Source: Rhizobium sp. Leaf306 (GTDB lineage Bacteria > Pseudomonadota > Alphaproteobacteria > Rhizobiales > Rhizobiaceae). Taken from it: a DNA stretch of 64,000 bases. Position 1 is the first letter of the stretch, and the number at the start of each line of letters is the position of its first letter. The notes beneath the pieces were generated by a model. The model was not told where the DNA came from, searched no databases, and saw only the letters and a list, made by a program, of their open reading frames with translations. Position numbers and translations under genes: made by a program. Of this stretch, positions 30,278 through 38,679 are shown in pieces. The stretch lies in NCBI RefSeq assembly GCF_001423425.1, contig NZ_LMNX01000001.1, positions 1,260,970-1,324,969 on the forward strand, given 5' to 3'.

Positions 30278-31534
30278 TCACTTACCTGGCTTGTACCAGC
30301 TGTCGAGGCCCTTCTGGAGCTTTTCGGCGGCAACGGCCGGGGTATCGGTGCCGTTGATGACGTTGGCCGATTCGACCCAGGTCTCGTTTTCGAGGTTCGG
30401 GGTGCCGCGCGACAGGATTTGATAGGTCGAGCGGACCGTCGGCTTGTATTTTTCACGCCAGGAAACGAATTCCTGCGCCATCGGATCGGCCATCTTCACC
30501 GGCGACGAATTCAGGCTGAAGAAGCCCGGAAGAGAATTGGCGTAGATCTCGGCGAATTCCGGCGAAGCAACCCAGGTAAGGAACTTCTTGGCTTCTTCCG
30601 GATGCTTGCTCTTGGTGTTCAAGCCAACGCCGATATCCGGATGGTCGGAGATGTAGCCGGTTTCGCCAGCCTTCAGGACCGGCGGCGGGAACGCGCCCAT
30701 CTTGAACTGGGCCTGGCTGGTGAACAGCGCGATTTCCCACGAACCGGCTGGGAAGATCGCCGCGCGGCCGAGCGTGAAGAGGTTCTGGCTGTCGGCATAG
30801 GTCTGGGCTTCGAAACCGTCGCCGAGATAGGGCTTCCACTTGGCCAGCTCTTCGTAGGGCTTGACCCATTCCGGATCGGTCAGCTTCTGCTTGCCTTCGA
30901 TCAGCGCCTTGCGGCCTTCCTCGCCCTTCCAGTAGTTCGGGCCGATGTTCTGGTAGCCCATCGTTGCGGCTTCCCAGAGATCCTTGGTTCCCATGGCAAG
31001 CGGAATGAACGTGCCGTCGGCCTTGATCTTGTCGAGCGCCGCGTAGAATTCTTCGTTCGTCTTCGGCACCGCGATCTTCAGCTGGTCGAAGGCGTCCTTG
31101 TTGTAGATGAAGCCGTGGATGACGGATGCCATCGGCACGCAGAAGGTGGACTTGCCGTCGTCTGTCGACCAAGCGGCCTTGGCGACCGGCGAGAAATTGC
31201 TCATGCCCGACAGGCTGGTGAGATCGACGAGCTGCTTCTTGTTGAAGAGTTCGAGCGAGGCATCGAACGGACGGCAGGTGATGATGTCACCGGCAGAGCC
31301 TGCATCGAGCTTGGCGTTGAGCGACGCATTGTACTCGGTCGGTGCGGTCGGCGAGAAGTTGAGCTTGATGCCGGGGTTCTTCGCTTCGAAGGCCGGGATC
31401 AGCTTTTCTTTCCAGATCGCCAGATCGTCATTGCGCCAGCTCTCGATGTTGAGCGTGACATCGGCCGCAGACGCTGCACCCGCGGACGCGAGCACCGTCG
31501 TGGCCAAAAGAATTGTTTTCAACAGGCTGTTCAT
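30278..31534 (-). CDS. Extracellular sugar-binding protein of the ABC transporter
   Basis: A 418-residue periplasmic solute-binding protein (family 1). The signal peptide is MNSLLKTILLATTVLASAGA-ASA, and the mature protein starts ADVTLNIESWRNDDLAIW. Typical features are GDIITCRPFDASLELFNKKQ and the aromatic-rich C-terminal half. Context (MurQ-like etherase just upstream, GlcNAc-type kinase and NagA divergent) points to an amino sugar such as GlcNAc, chitobiose or a muropeptide sugar. It lies 18 nt after murQ and before a palindromic repeat that may raise its relative level. Confidence 0.92.
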   Translation of the reverse strand: MNSLLKTILLATTVLASAGAASAADVTLNIESWRNDDLAIWKEKLIPAFEAKNPGIKLNFSPTAPTEYNASLNAKLDAGSAGDIITCRPFDASLELFNKKQLVDLTSLSGMSNFSPVAKAAWSTDDGKSTFCVPMASVIHGFIYNKDAFDQLKIAVPKTNEEFYAALDKIKADGTFIPLAMGTKDLWEAATMGYQNIGPNYWKGEEGRKALIEGKQKLTDPEWVKPYEELAKWKPYLGDGFEAQTYADSQNLFTLGRAAIFPAGSWEIALFTSQAQFKMGAFPPPVLKAGETGYISDHPDIGVGLNTKSKHPEEAKKFLTWVASPEFAEIYANSLPGFFSLNSSPVKMADPMAQEFVSWREKYKPTVRSTYQILSRGTPNLENETWVESANVINGTDTPAVAAEKLQKGLDSWYKPGK

Positions 31535-31552
31535 GCTGTTCTCCCTTATTGG

Positions 31553-32476
31553 TTAGCGCCTTGCAGCGCGAGTCTCGGTCGTTTCCGTCATCTTCAGTTC
31601 CGCAAGTGCTTTCCTCAACACGTGATCGGAACGAATAAGCAACGATTGTGCGGCGTCGACATCAGAGGCGCCTTCAGCCAGGAGCACGGCGATCTTCACC
31701 GATCCGTCCGCCACCTGCAGATATCTTACCGCCTCGTCGGCAGTCACGCCTGCGATATCGGCAACCATGCCGGCGGCGCGGGTGCGCAGCTTGGCATTGT
31801 CGGCGCGCAGATTGACCATGTGTCCGTCATGCACGTGACCGAGCTTGATCGCAGCCAACGTCGACAGCATGTTGAATGCAAGCTTCTGTGCGGTCCCCGC
31901 GCCCATGCGCGTCGACCCCGCCACCAGTTCCGGCGGCGTTTCGAGAAGGACGGCCACATCGGCATGGTCAAAAAGGGGTGCATCGGGATTGTTGGCGAGT
32001 GCCACGACCTTTGCGCCACGGGCCCCGGCAATTTCGACGATCTTCAGCACGTAAGGGGTCGAGCCGCTTGCAGACACGGCGAGAACGCAGTCTCCCGCCG
32101 CAATGATCGCTGCATCCTGATCGGCCAGGGCGATATCATCCTCCGGCGCGCCCTGCAGGTCAGCCAGAACGGACGTTCCGCCGGCAAGAAGAAGAACGAT
32201 CTGCTCGCGTGCAATGCCGTAGGTTCCGGGAAGCTCGAGCGCATCGGCCATGGCCATCAGGCCGGAGCTGCCGGCGCCTGCGTACACAAGCTTTCCGCCC
32301 ATCTTCAGAGCCGAAGCAACCAGCTCCGCTGCATCGGCAAGAGCCGGGACCGCCGCATCGATGCTGGCTGCGGCCTGCTGCTGACCGGCAGCCAGAAGCC
32401 GAAGGATTTCGGTCGGGGCGCGCGTATCGAGCCCTTCCGTATTCCCATGCCTGGCTTCGGTGGCTGTTTGGCTCAT
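31553..32476 (-). CDS. MurQ-like N-acetylmuramic acid 6-phosphate etherase (SIS domain)
   Basis: A 307-residue SIS-domain protein. It shares with MurQ the layout GAGSSGLMAMADALELPGTY, QGAPEDD, VSASGSTPYVLKIVEIAGAR, GSTRMGAGTAQKLAFNMLST and the final KIAVLLAEG segment. MurQ cleaves MurNAc 6-phosphate to GlcNAc 6-phosphate and D-lactate. The canonical TSGR and SECPPTF motifs are altered (SSGL, LELPGTY), although the Glu residues aligned with the catalytic ones remain, so it is a divergent subgroup. Start ATG 32476 (MSQTATEARHGN). First gene of the minus-strand operon, 24 nt after an operator-like repeat. Confidence 0.85.
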   Translation of the reverse strand: MSQTATEARHGNTEGLDTRAPTEILRLLAAGQQQAAASIDAAVPALADAAELVASALKMGGKLVYAGAGSSGLMAMADALELPGTYGIAREQIVLLLAGGTSVLADLQGAPEDDIALADQDAAIIAAGDCVLAVSASGSTPYVLKIVEIAGARGAKVVALANNPDAPLFDHADVAVLLETPPELVAGSTRMGAGTAQKLAFNMLSTLAAIKLGHVHDGHMVNLRADNAKLRTRAAGMVADIAGVTADEAVRYLQVADGSVKIAVLLAEGASDVDAAQSLLIRSDHVLRKALAELKMTETTETRAARR

Positions 32477-32499
32477 CCGTTTCTCCCTCAAGCAAAATG

Positions 32500-32516
32500 A
32501 TGCCAAAAAAATACCA
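32500..32516 (-). promoter_or_regulatory. Candidate GntR operator before the murQ operon
   Basis: On the minus strand, TGGTAT-TTTTT-TGGCAT, two half-sites 11 bp apart. It lies 24 bp upstream of the murQ start. A near-identical copy in opposite orientation precedes the kinase gene on the other side of the 205-bp divergent region. Likely target of the GntR regulator encoded at 33572. Confidence 0.6.
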
Positions 32517-32644
32517 ATTGTCCAGCAGGAAATTAACGAAAGTTACCGACTGAAACATGGCAGCTGGCGTTTAGTACTAATAATCGAGTTAAAATAGCGT
32601 CTTAGCCCCGCTCTGTCCGCATCAATAATTTCGCGCTTGGTAAA

Positions 32645-32661
32645 TGGTATTTTTTTGGTAT
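32645..32661 (+). promoter_or_regulatory. Candidate GntR operator before the kinase-gntR-nagA operon
   Basis: TGGTAT-TTTTT-TGGTAT, two direct half-sites with 11-bp spacing, 20 bp before the kinase start. A further TGGTAA half-site is at 32638. The flanks (ATCATT) also match the copy at 32500-32516. Its place between promoter and start suits repression by the adjacent GntR protein. The 205-bp region 32477-32681 holds nothing else I can identify. Confidence 0.62.
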
Positions 32662-32681
32662 CATTCTTCGTGGAGGTATCC

Positions 32682-33575
32682 ATGGCGGATTACGTGATCG
32701 GGATAGATGGCGGCGGGACAAGCTGCCGGGCGGCGCTGGCCGATAGGAACGGCACCCTGCTCGGCCGCGGCAAGAGCGGTGCCTCCAATATCCTGACCGA
32801 TCCCGACACTGCCCTCAGGCATATTGCTGAAGCCGCAGAGCTGGCGTTCGAAGATGCTGGGCTCACGCCGGATCTTTCATCCGCATCTGCAATCCTGGGT
32901 CTTGCCGGCAACAATGTCGGCGGCGCGGTGGGCTATGTGACCGAACGTCTCCCCTTTGCCAGATCGCAGATCGTGTCTGACGGCGTCATCGCCTTGCAGG
33001 GCGCGATCGGTGACGAAGACGGTGCGATCGGCATCGTTGGGACCGGGACCGTCTATATCATTCGCAGCCAGGGTCAGTTCAGATCCGTCGCCGGCTGGGG
33101 GTTTCAGGTGAGCGATCTCGGCAGCGGTGCAAGGCTGGGACAGCTCGCGCTGCAGGAAACCCTGCTTGCCTTTGACCGGATACGGCCGATGACCCCGCTT
33201 TGCGAGGCAATCCTTGCCGAGTTCGACAACAATCCGGAACTGATCGTCGATTTCGCGCGGCTGGCAAAGCCCGGCGACTTCGGTCGTCACACGCCAAAGG
33301 TCTTCGACTTTGCGCGGCGTGGCGACGAGACGGCTTTGCGGATCCTCCATACCGGTGCAGCCGGGATCGACGAAGCGCTCGATGCAGTTACCGCGCTATC
33401 CGGCGACAAGACCAAGCTCTGCCTGCTGGGCGGTCTCGCACCGCTTTATCCTCCCTATCTTGCCCAGAGGCACAGGCGTCGCCTTTCCGAGCCGCGGGCG
33501 GACGCGCTGACCGGCGCCGTCGAACTGGCCGTCAAGGCCTTCGCATCTGGAGCCCGGATGGAGGCGTGCGCATGA
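32682..33575 (+). CDS. BadF/BadG-type amino-sugar kinase (N-acetylglucosamine kinase)
   Basis: A 297-residue ASKHA-fold kinase. Phosphate-binding motif 1 is YVIGIDGGGTSCRAALADRN (residues 4-23), followed by ILGLAGNNVGG, GIVGTGTVYIIRSQG and GWGFQVSDLGSGARLGQLAL, all typical of GlcNAc kinases in the BadF/BadG/BcrA/BcrD family. This family also includes clostridial MurK, which phosphorylates both GlcNAc and MurNAc; beside a murQ-like gene, dual use is plausible. Start ATG 32682 with GGAGG 5 nt before. It overlaps the gntR start by 4 nt. Confidence 0.88.
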   Translation: MADYVIGIDGGGTSCRAALADRNGTLLGRGKSGASNILTDPDTALRHIAEAAELAFEDAGLTPDLSSASAILGLAGNNVGGAVGYVTERLPFARSQIVSDGVIALQGAIGDEDGAIGIVGTGTVYIIRSQGQFRSVAGWGFQVSDLGSGARLGQLALQETLLAFDRIRPMTPLCEAILAEFDNNPELIVDFARLAKPGDFGRHTPKVFDFARRGDETALRILHTGAAGIDEALDAVTALSGDKTKLCLLGGLAPLYPPYLAQRHRRRLSEPRADALTGAVELAVKAFASGARMEACA

Positions 33576-34336
33576 GCGAGACGCTGACGGCCATCCTCCC
33601 CCTCGACGGCCTGCAGTCCGGCGGCTCCGGCCCGCTTTATCTCAAGCTGCGCCAAAGCCTGGAAGATGCGATCCGGTCCGGCAAGCTCGGTCACGGCGAC
33701 GCGCTTCCCGCGGAGCGGGATCTCGCCGACTATGCGAGCGTCAGCCGCGTCACGGTGCGCAAGGCCGTCGACGATCTCGTCCGGGACGGGCTTCTGACCC
33801 GCCGCCATGGATCCGGGACCTTCGTGGTAAAACCGCTGTCGCGCGTCGAGCAACCCCTGACCAAGCTGACATCGTTTACCGAGGACATGGCACGGCGTGG
33901 CCTGGTTTCCCGATCGGAATGGCTGGAGCGCGGATTGTTTCATCCCTCGCCCGAAGAGATGATGATGCTGGGTCTCGCACCCGGCACGATGGTTGCCCGG
34001 ATCGGACGTTTGCGCTTTGGGAACGACATGCCGCTTGCCATCGAGCGCGCCAGCATATCGGCAGAATTCCTGCCCAACCCGGTATCGCTCCAGCAGTCGC
34101 TTTATGCGGAACTTGAAAAGAAGGATGCGCGACCGGTACGCGCCATCCAGCGGATCTCCGCTACCAATCTGAAAAAGATCGACGCCGGCCTGCTTGAAGT
34201 GCCCATCGAGGCGGCGGGCCTGTCGATCGAACGCGTTTCCTACCTGGCCTCCGGCCGGGTGGTGGAGCTTACCCGCTCGCTTTACCGGGGCGATGCCTAT
34301 GATTTCGTGGCCGAGCTTTCGCTTGGCGACAGCTGA
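33572..34336 (+). CDS. GntR/HutC family regulator with UTRA domain
   Basis: A 254-residue repressor-type protein. The winged helix-turn-helix is at about residues 20-85 (LPAERDLADYASVSRVTVRK and LLTRRHGSGTFV), and a UTRA effector domain spans about 100-245. HutC-type regulators of amino-sugar genes (NagR, DasR, NagQ) sense phosphorylated amino sugars such as GlcN6P and GlcNAc6P. Its own operon and the divergent murQ operon both carry TGGTAT-N5-TGGYAT repeats, its likely sites. Translationally coupled to the kinase by ATGA. Confidence 0.92.
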   Translation: MSETLTAILPLDGLQSGGSGPLYLKLRQSLEDAIRSGKLGHGDALPAERDLADYASVSRVTVRKAVDDLVRDGLLTRRHGSGTFVVKPLSRVEQPLTKLTSFTEDMARRGLVSRSEWLERGLFHPSPEEMMMLGLAPGTMVARIGRLRFGNDMPLAIERASISAEFLPNPVSLQQSLYAELEKKDARPVRAIQRISATNLKKIDAGLLEVPIEAAGLSIERVSYLASGRVVELTRSLYRGDAYDFVAELSLGDS

Positions 34337-34352
34337 TCAGACGAGGATGACG

Positions 34353-35375
34353 ATGAAGACCCATATGCGCCAGGAAATCGACGAGATACCGGAGGCGACG
34401 GCCCGATTGCTCGACCGTTCGGCGGCAGACATTGCCAAGGCCGGCAAGGCCCTGCGCGACAAGGATCCGGCCTTCCTGGTAACGATCGCGCGCGGCTCCT
34501 CCGATCATGCCGCGACGTTCATCAAATATGCGATCGAGCTGACGGCGGGGCGCCCGGTTGCCTCGCTCGGACCGTCGCTTGCCTCGATCTACGGTGCCAA
34601 TATGCAGCTTGGCGGTGGCGCTGCGATCGCCATCTCCCAGTCCGGCAAGAGCCCGGACATCGTCGCGATGGCGGAGGCTGCGACCCGGTCAGGAGCGGTG
34701 ACGATTGCGCTGACCAATACGCTCCCGTCGCCGATCACCGAGGCATCGCTGTATGGGGTCGATATCAATGCGGGTCCGGAAATTGCGGTTGCGGCAACCA
34801 AGTCTTTCGTCAGCTCGATTGTCGCCGGTCTTGCCCTTCTCGCCGAATGGACCGCCGATGACCGGCTGAAAGCGGCGGTTCGCGCCCTGCCCGGCCATTT
34901 CGATGAAGCCATCAAGCTCGACTGGAGCGCGTTTGCGAGCGAACTCGGCGATGCTGATTCGCTCTACATGCTCGGCCGCGGCCCGGCGCTAGCAGTCGCC
35001 AGCGAGGCTGCGCTCAAATTCAAGGAAACGTCCAACATGCATGCGGAGGCCTATTCCGCGGCCGAAGTCCTGCATGGTCCGGTGGCGCTGGTCGAAAAGC
35101 GCTTTCCGGTACTGACCTTTGCCGCGAGGGACGCGGCGGAAGCGTCCGCGGTGCAGATCGCAGACAATTTCGCGGCCAAGGGCGCGCTCGCCTACGCGAC
35201 CTCCGACAAGGTCACGGCTGCCCGAAAGCTGCCATTCGTTGCCACCGGCCATCCGCTGACCGACGCGCTGGCGCTGATCGTGCCCTTTTACGGTTTCGTC
35301 GAAGCCTGGTCGCGGTCGAAGGGGTTTGATCCCGATCAGCCGGCAGCCCTCAACAAAGTCACCGAAACCCTATGA
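34353..35375 (+). CDS. SIS-domain aminosugar-phosphate deaminase/isomerase (NagB-II/GlmS-like)
   Basis: A 340-residue protein with two SIS domains and no glutaminase domain. Motifs are MRQEIDEIPEATARLLDR, IARGSSDHAATFIKYAIELT, AIAISQSGKSPDIVAMAEAA, VAATKSFVSSIVAGLALLAE and SAAEVLHGPVALVEK. Such GlmS-half proteins beside nagA act as glucosamine-6-phosphate deaminases (NagB-II), giving fructose 6-phosphate. No classical NagB is present here, so this is the likely last step of the pathway. GAGG lies 6 nt before ATG 34353; an ATG two codons upstream is possible. It overlaps nagA by 4 nt. Confidence 0.88.
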   Translation: MKTHMRQEIDEIPEATARLLDRSAADIAKAGKALRDKDPAFLVTIARGSSDHAATFIKYAIELTAGRPVASLGPSLASIYGANMQLGGGAAIAISQSGKSPDIVAMAEAATRSGAVTIALTNTLPSPITEASLYGVDINAGPEIAVAATKSFVSSIVAGLALLAEWTADDRLKAAVRALPGHFDEAIKLDWSAFASELGDADSLYMLGRGPALAVASEAALKFKETSNMHAEAYSAAEVLHGPVALVEKRFPVLTFAARDAAEASAVQIADNFAAKGALAYATSDKVTAARKLPFVATGHPLTDALALIVPFYGFVEAWSRSKGFDPDQPAALNKVTETL

Positions 35376-36526
35376 CCGACCTCAAGGCTCTGACTGCAAA
35401 CCGCATCTTCGACGGCGCCGACTGGCATGAGAATGCCGCGGTCGTGTTTTCGAACGGCCGGATCGATCACATCCAGCCTTCGGCTTCGCTCGCACCTGAG
35501 ATCGAGAGGATCGACGGTGGCGAGATCATCGCTCCGGGTTTTATCGACCTGCAGGTCAATGGCGGCGGTGGCGTGCTCCTCAACGAAGAGCCGACGGTCG
35601 AGGGTATCGCCACGATCTGCGCCGCCCATGCGAAGTTCGGGACGACGGCACTGTTGCCGACCTTGATCACCGACACGCCTGACATTTCCGCCCGGACTGT
35701 TGCCGCCGGTATCGATGCGAAGACGCGGGGCATTCGCGGCTTTCTCGGACTGCATCTGGAAGGACCGCATCTGTCCGTTGCCCGCAAGGGAGCGCATGAT
35801 CCTACGCTCATCCGTCCGATGGAGGATCGCGACCTCGATCTGATGCTCTCCTGCGGACGGGCGCTCGATGTGCTGATGGTGACCATTGCGCCGGAAAGCG
35901 TGACCGCCGAACAGGTCACAAAGCTCGCAGACGCCGGCATCATCGTCAGCCTCGGTCACACGGAAGCAAGCTACGATACGGCGGCGGCCTATGCCAAGGC
36001 CGGCATTCGCACCGTCACGCATCTCTTCAACGCCATGAGCCCGCTCGGTCACCGCGAACCGGGGCTGGTCGGGGCGGCGCTCGATACCGGAGCGCTTTAT
36101 GCAGGCCTGATCGCCGATGGCATCCACGTCCATACCGCGGCAATGGGGGCAGCGCTGCGCGCCAAAGCCGGTCCGGGAAAGATATTCCTGGTGACCGATG
36201 CCATGTCGACGATCGGCACCGACATGACATCCTTCACGCTCAACGGCCGCGAAATCCTGCGCAAGGATGGCCGGCTGACCCTTGCCGACGGAACACTCGC
36301 CGGCGCCGATATCGACATGATCTCGTCGGTTCGATACGTGCACCGCAATCTCGGCCTGTCGCTGGAGGAGGCCTTGCGCATGGCTTCTGCCTATCCCGCC
36401 CAGGCCGCTCGCATCGAGGATCGGAAGGGCTTTCTGAAGCCCGGATATGATGCGGATTTCGTCGTGCTTGGCGCGGATCTCTCCATGAAAAGCACCTGGA
36501 TTTCTGGAGAATGTGCGTACGCTTAA
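35372..36526 (+). CDS. nagA: N-acetylglucosamine-6-phosphate deacetylase
   Basis: A 384-residue amidohydrolase. Seen are PGFIDLQVNGGGGVLLNE, the metal-binding Glu in GLHLEGPHLS, the two metal His in SLGHTEASYDTA and TVTHLFNAMSPLGHREPG, and the catalytic Asp in LVTDAMSTIGTDM. It removes acetate from GlcNAc 6-phosphate in the cytoplasm, feeding the SIS deaminase encoded just upstream (4-nt overlap). Length is normal. It ends 12 nt from the convergent sensor-kinase gene. Confidence 0.96.
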   Translation: MTDLKALTANRIFDGADWHENAAVVFSNGRIDHIQPSASLAPEIERIDGGEIIAPGFIDLQVNGGGGVLLNEEPTVEGIATICAAHAKFGTTALLPTLITDTPDISARTVAAGIDAKTRGIRGFLGLHLEGPHLSVARKGAHDPTLIRPMEDRDLDLMLSCGRALDVLMVTIAPESVTAEQVTKLADAGIIVSLGHTEASYDTAAAYAKAGIRTVTHLFNAMSPLGHREPGLVGAALDTGALYAGLIADGIHVHTAAMGAALRAKAGPGKIFLVTDAMSTIGTDMTSFTLNGREILRKDGRLTLADGTLAGADIDMISSVRYVHRNLGLSLEEALRMASAYPAQAARIEDRKGFLKPGYDADFVVLGADLSMKSTWISGECAYA

Positions 36527-36538
36527 GGGTGGAGGAAC

Positions 36539-37921
36539 CTATCCGGCCAGCGGGAAATCGATCCGGACTTTCAAGCCTGTACCGACTGAGGCATCGTGAA
36601 GCGACAGGGCAGCGCCGTGTAGGCGGGCGATCTCTTCGACGATCGGCAGTCCGAGACCGGTGCCGGATGCATCGCCGCGGCCGAGACGTCCGAATCGTTC
36701 GAGCACGGTAGCTCGCTTCTCGGGCGGAATACCCGGGCCGTTATCCTCGACCTCGAGCCGGGCCGTCTCGTCACTCCGTTCGATGCGGACGGTGACCTCC
36801 GTGCCGGAGCCCCCATGAAGGATCGCGTTGACGATCAGGTTCTTCACCAGTTCGCCGATCAGCAGCGGCTCGACGTTGACCTCAGTTGCGCCCTCTCCTT
36901 CGAACCCGAGGTCGATGCCACGATCGGCGGCGCCCGGAACATGATCTCCCGTCAGGCCGCGGACGAGATCGGTGAGATCGAGCTTGCGGAATGCTGCCGA
37001 GCGTCCGGCCGCATCAATCTTTGCCATCAGCAGCAGCTGCGCGAGGATATGTTCGGCACCGGCGACCGCTTCATCCGCCTTGCGGACCGCCGTCTTTGCC
37101 GTGGCCAGATCGTCCGCCCGGTCCGCAAGTGCGAGCTGTGTGCGCACGATTGCGAGCGGAGTTCGGAGCTGGTGGCTGGCATTGCCGGTAAAGTGGCGCA
37201 GGGCATTCAACGCGCCTTCGAGCCGCACCATGAACGAATTGACGGTATCGACCAGGCCCTGAACCTCGTTCGGCACTCTTTCTCCGATCGGATGCAGATC
37301 GTCCGGGCTGCGTTCGGCGATCGCTTCGCTGAAGCGATAGAGCGGCCGGAGCGACAGCGTGACGGCGATCCAGACGATCACGGCGGCACCGATGATCATG
37401 AAGAGGATTCGCAGCGCCGACCGGATCAGGATGGTGCGCGTCAATTGTTCGCGGGCCATGGTGGTTTCGGCGACCGTGACGACGAAGGGCACAGACCGGA
37501 TGCCGGTCGAGGCGGATCTGGCGAGCACCGCCACGCGGATGGGCTCGCCGCGGAAGCTGGCGTTCTCGAACGCCACCGCCTGGCCCTCCCGACGCGCGAT
37601 GGAGGGAAGGTTCTGGTAGCCGGTGATGAAGGTGCCGGGCGGCCCGTCGACGCGGTAGAAGACCCGGTCCTGCGCGGCAGAGGTCAGCATTTCCAGGGCC
37701 ACATAGGGGATGTCGACCTCGAGCGCTCCGTCTTCCGCGACGATCACGCGCTCGGCGATCGCGAGAGCCGACCCCGCAAGCACGCGATCGGACACTTCAT
37801 TGGCCGTATCGAGCGCCTCATCCCATGTGTCGAACATGGCGACGCCACCGATCAGCGCCGTCGAGAGAAGCAGCCACGCTAGGAGGCGGCGGCGGAGCGA
37901 ATAGGCGGCTGTCGGCGTCAT
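36539..37921 (-). CDS. Sensor histidine kinase, TctE type
   Basis: A 460-residue membrane kinase. TM1 is at about 10-30, then a periplasmic domain of about 130 residues (LEVDIPYVALEMLTSAAQDR) resembling the 2CSK_N tricarboxylate sensor domain, TM2 at about 165-185 and a HAMP-like linker. The H box is TGNASHQLRTPLAIVRTQLA with the phospho-His; ATPase motifs are NLIVNAILHG, EDNGPGIPPEKR and GTGLGLPIVEEI. Paired with the response regulator, whose stop overlaps its start by 4 nt. It probably senses a carboxylate and controls tctCBA. Confidence 0.92.
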   Translation of the reverse strand: MTPTAAYSLRRRLLAWLLLSTALIGGVAMFDTWDEALDTANEVSDRVLAGSALAIAERVIVAEDGALEVDIPYVALEMLTSAAQDRVFYRVDGPPGTFITGYQNLPSIARREGQAVAFENASFRGEPIRVAVLARSASTGIRSVPFVVTVAETTMAREQLTRTILIRSALRILFMIIGAAVIVWIAVTLSLRPLYRFSEAIAERSPDDLHPIGERVPNEVQGLVDTVNSFMVRLEGALNALRHFTGNASHQLRTPLAIVRTQLALADRADDLATAKTAVRKADEAVAGAEHILAQLLLMAKIDAAGRSAAFRKLDLTDLVRGLTGDHVPGAADRGIDLGFEGEGATEVNVEPLLIGELVKNLIVNAILHGGSGTEVTVRIERSDETARLEVEDNGPGIPPEKRATVLERFGRLGRGDASGTGLGLPIVEEIARLHGAALSLHDASVGTGLKVRIDFPLAG

Positions 37922-38649
37922 TCCGGAGAGGCCATTTTCTCGAGATAATAGCCGATGCCGCGGGCGGTCTTGACGGTCAGGCCGTAGACCGCAAGCCGCT
38001 TTCTTAGTCGGCTCACATACTGCTCGATCGCATTGGACGAGAGGTCGTCGTCGAACCCTGTCAGCGACCGAATGATCGCCTCCTTGGACACGACCTTTCC
38101 GGCCCGCATGAAGAGGAGTTCGAGAAGGGCCACCTCGCGGGCAGGGATATCGAGCGGCACGCCCTGGCTCGAAAAGGTTCGGGAGGTCAGATCGAAAGTG
38201 ACGCCGCCATAGGTGATGACAGAGCTTCGCAGGCCCGCTTGACGGCGAAGAAGGACGCGGATGCGCGCCTCGAACTCCGGCACGTCGAACGGTTTCGTCA
38301 TGTAATCGTCGGCGCCGAGATCGAGGCCTTTGACCCGCTCTTCCGGCGTGCCGCGGGCGGTGAGGATCATCACCGCCGCCCGGTTCTGGCGGGCGCGCAT
38401 GGCCTTCAGAACATCGAGACCATCCATTTCGGGAAGGTTGAGGTCGAGAATAACCAGATCGTAGCTTTCGGCGGCGACCGTTGCCTCCGCCGACGTTCCG
38501 TCGGCCACGAGATCGACCACATAGCCGCTGCCGCGCAAAATCGCGGCAAGGCCCGATGCCAGCGTCTGATTGTCTTCGACAAGAAGGATACGCAAACCGT
38601 CATTTCCCCGTTCCGGCTGACTCTTATCGCCGGGACGCGGGGTTGTCAC
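37918..38649 (-). CDS. OmpR-family response regulator, TctD type
   Basis: A 243-residue regulator. The receiver domain has ILLVEDNQ acidic residues, phospho-acceptor Asp in YDLVILDLNLPEMDG, and TARGT/MTKPFD (Thr and Lys). The C-terminal winged helix covers about 145-238, ending YVSRLRKRLAVYGLTVKTAR. It has a longer N-terminus than usual (MTTPRPGDKSQPERGNDG); a later internal start is possible. OmpR-type regulators bind direct repeats about 11 bp apart, which is what lies upstream of tctC (40466-40493). Confidence 0.94.
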   Translation of the reverse strand: MTTPRPGDKSQPERGNDGLRILLVEDNQTLASGLAAILRGSGYVVDLVADGTSAEATVAAESYDLVILDLNLPEMDGLDVLKAMRARQNRAAVMILTARGTPEERVKGLDLGADDYMTKPFDVPEFEARIRVLLRRQAGLRSSVITYGGVTFDLTSRTFSSQGVPLDIPAREVALLELLFMRAGKVVSKEAIIRSLTGFDDDLSSNAIEQYVSRLRKRLAVYGLTVKTARGIGYYLEKMASPE

Positions 38650-38679
38650 TGGACACAGCAGCGTCTGCCGATAGCTCGC

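Noticed and set aside
30275-32500. 741-codon plus-strand open frame opposite the binding-protein and murQ genes
   Set aside because: It crosses two well-supported genes and reads as low-complexity Arg/His-rich shadow protein.
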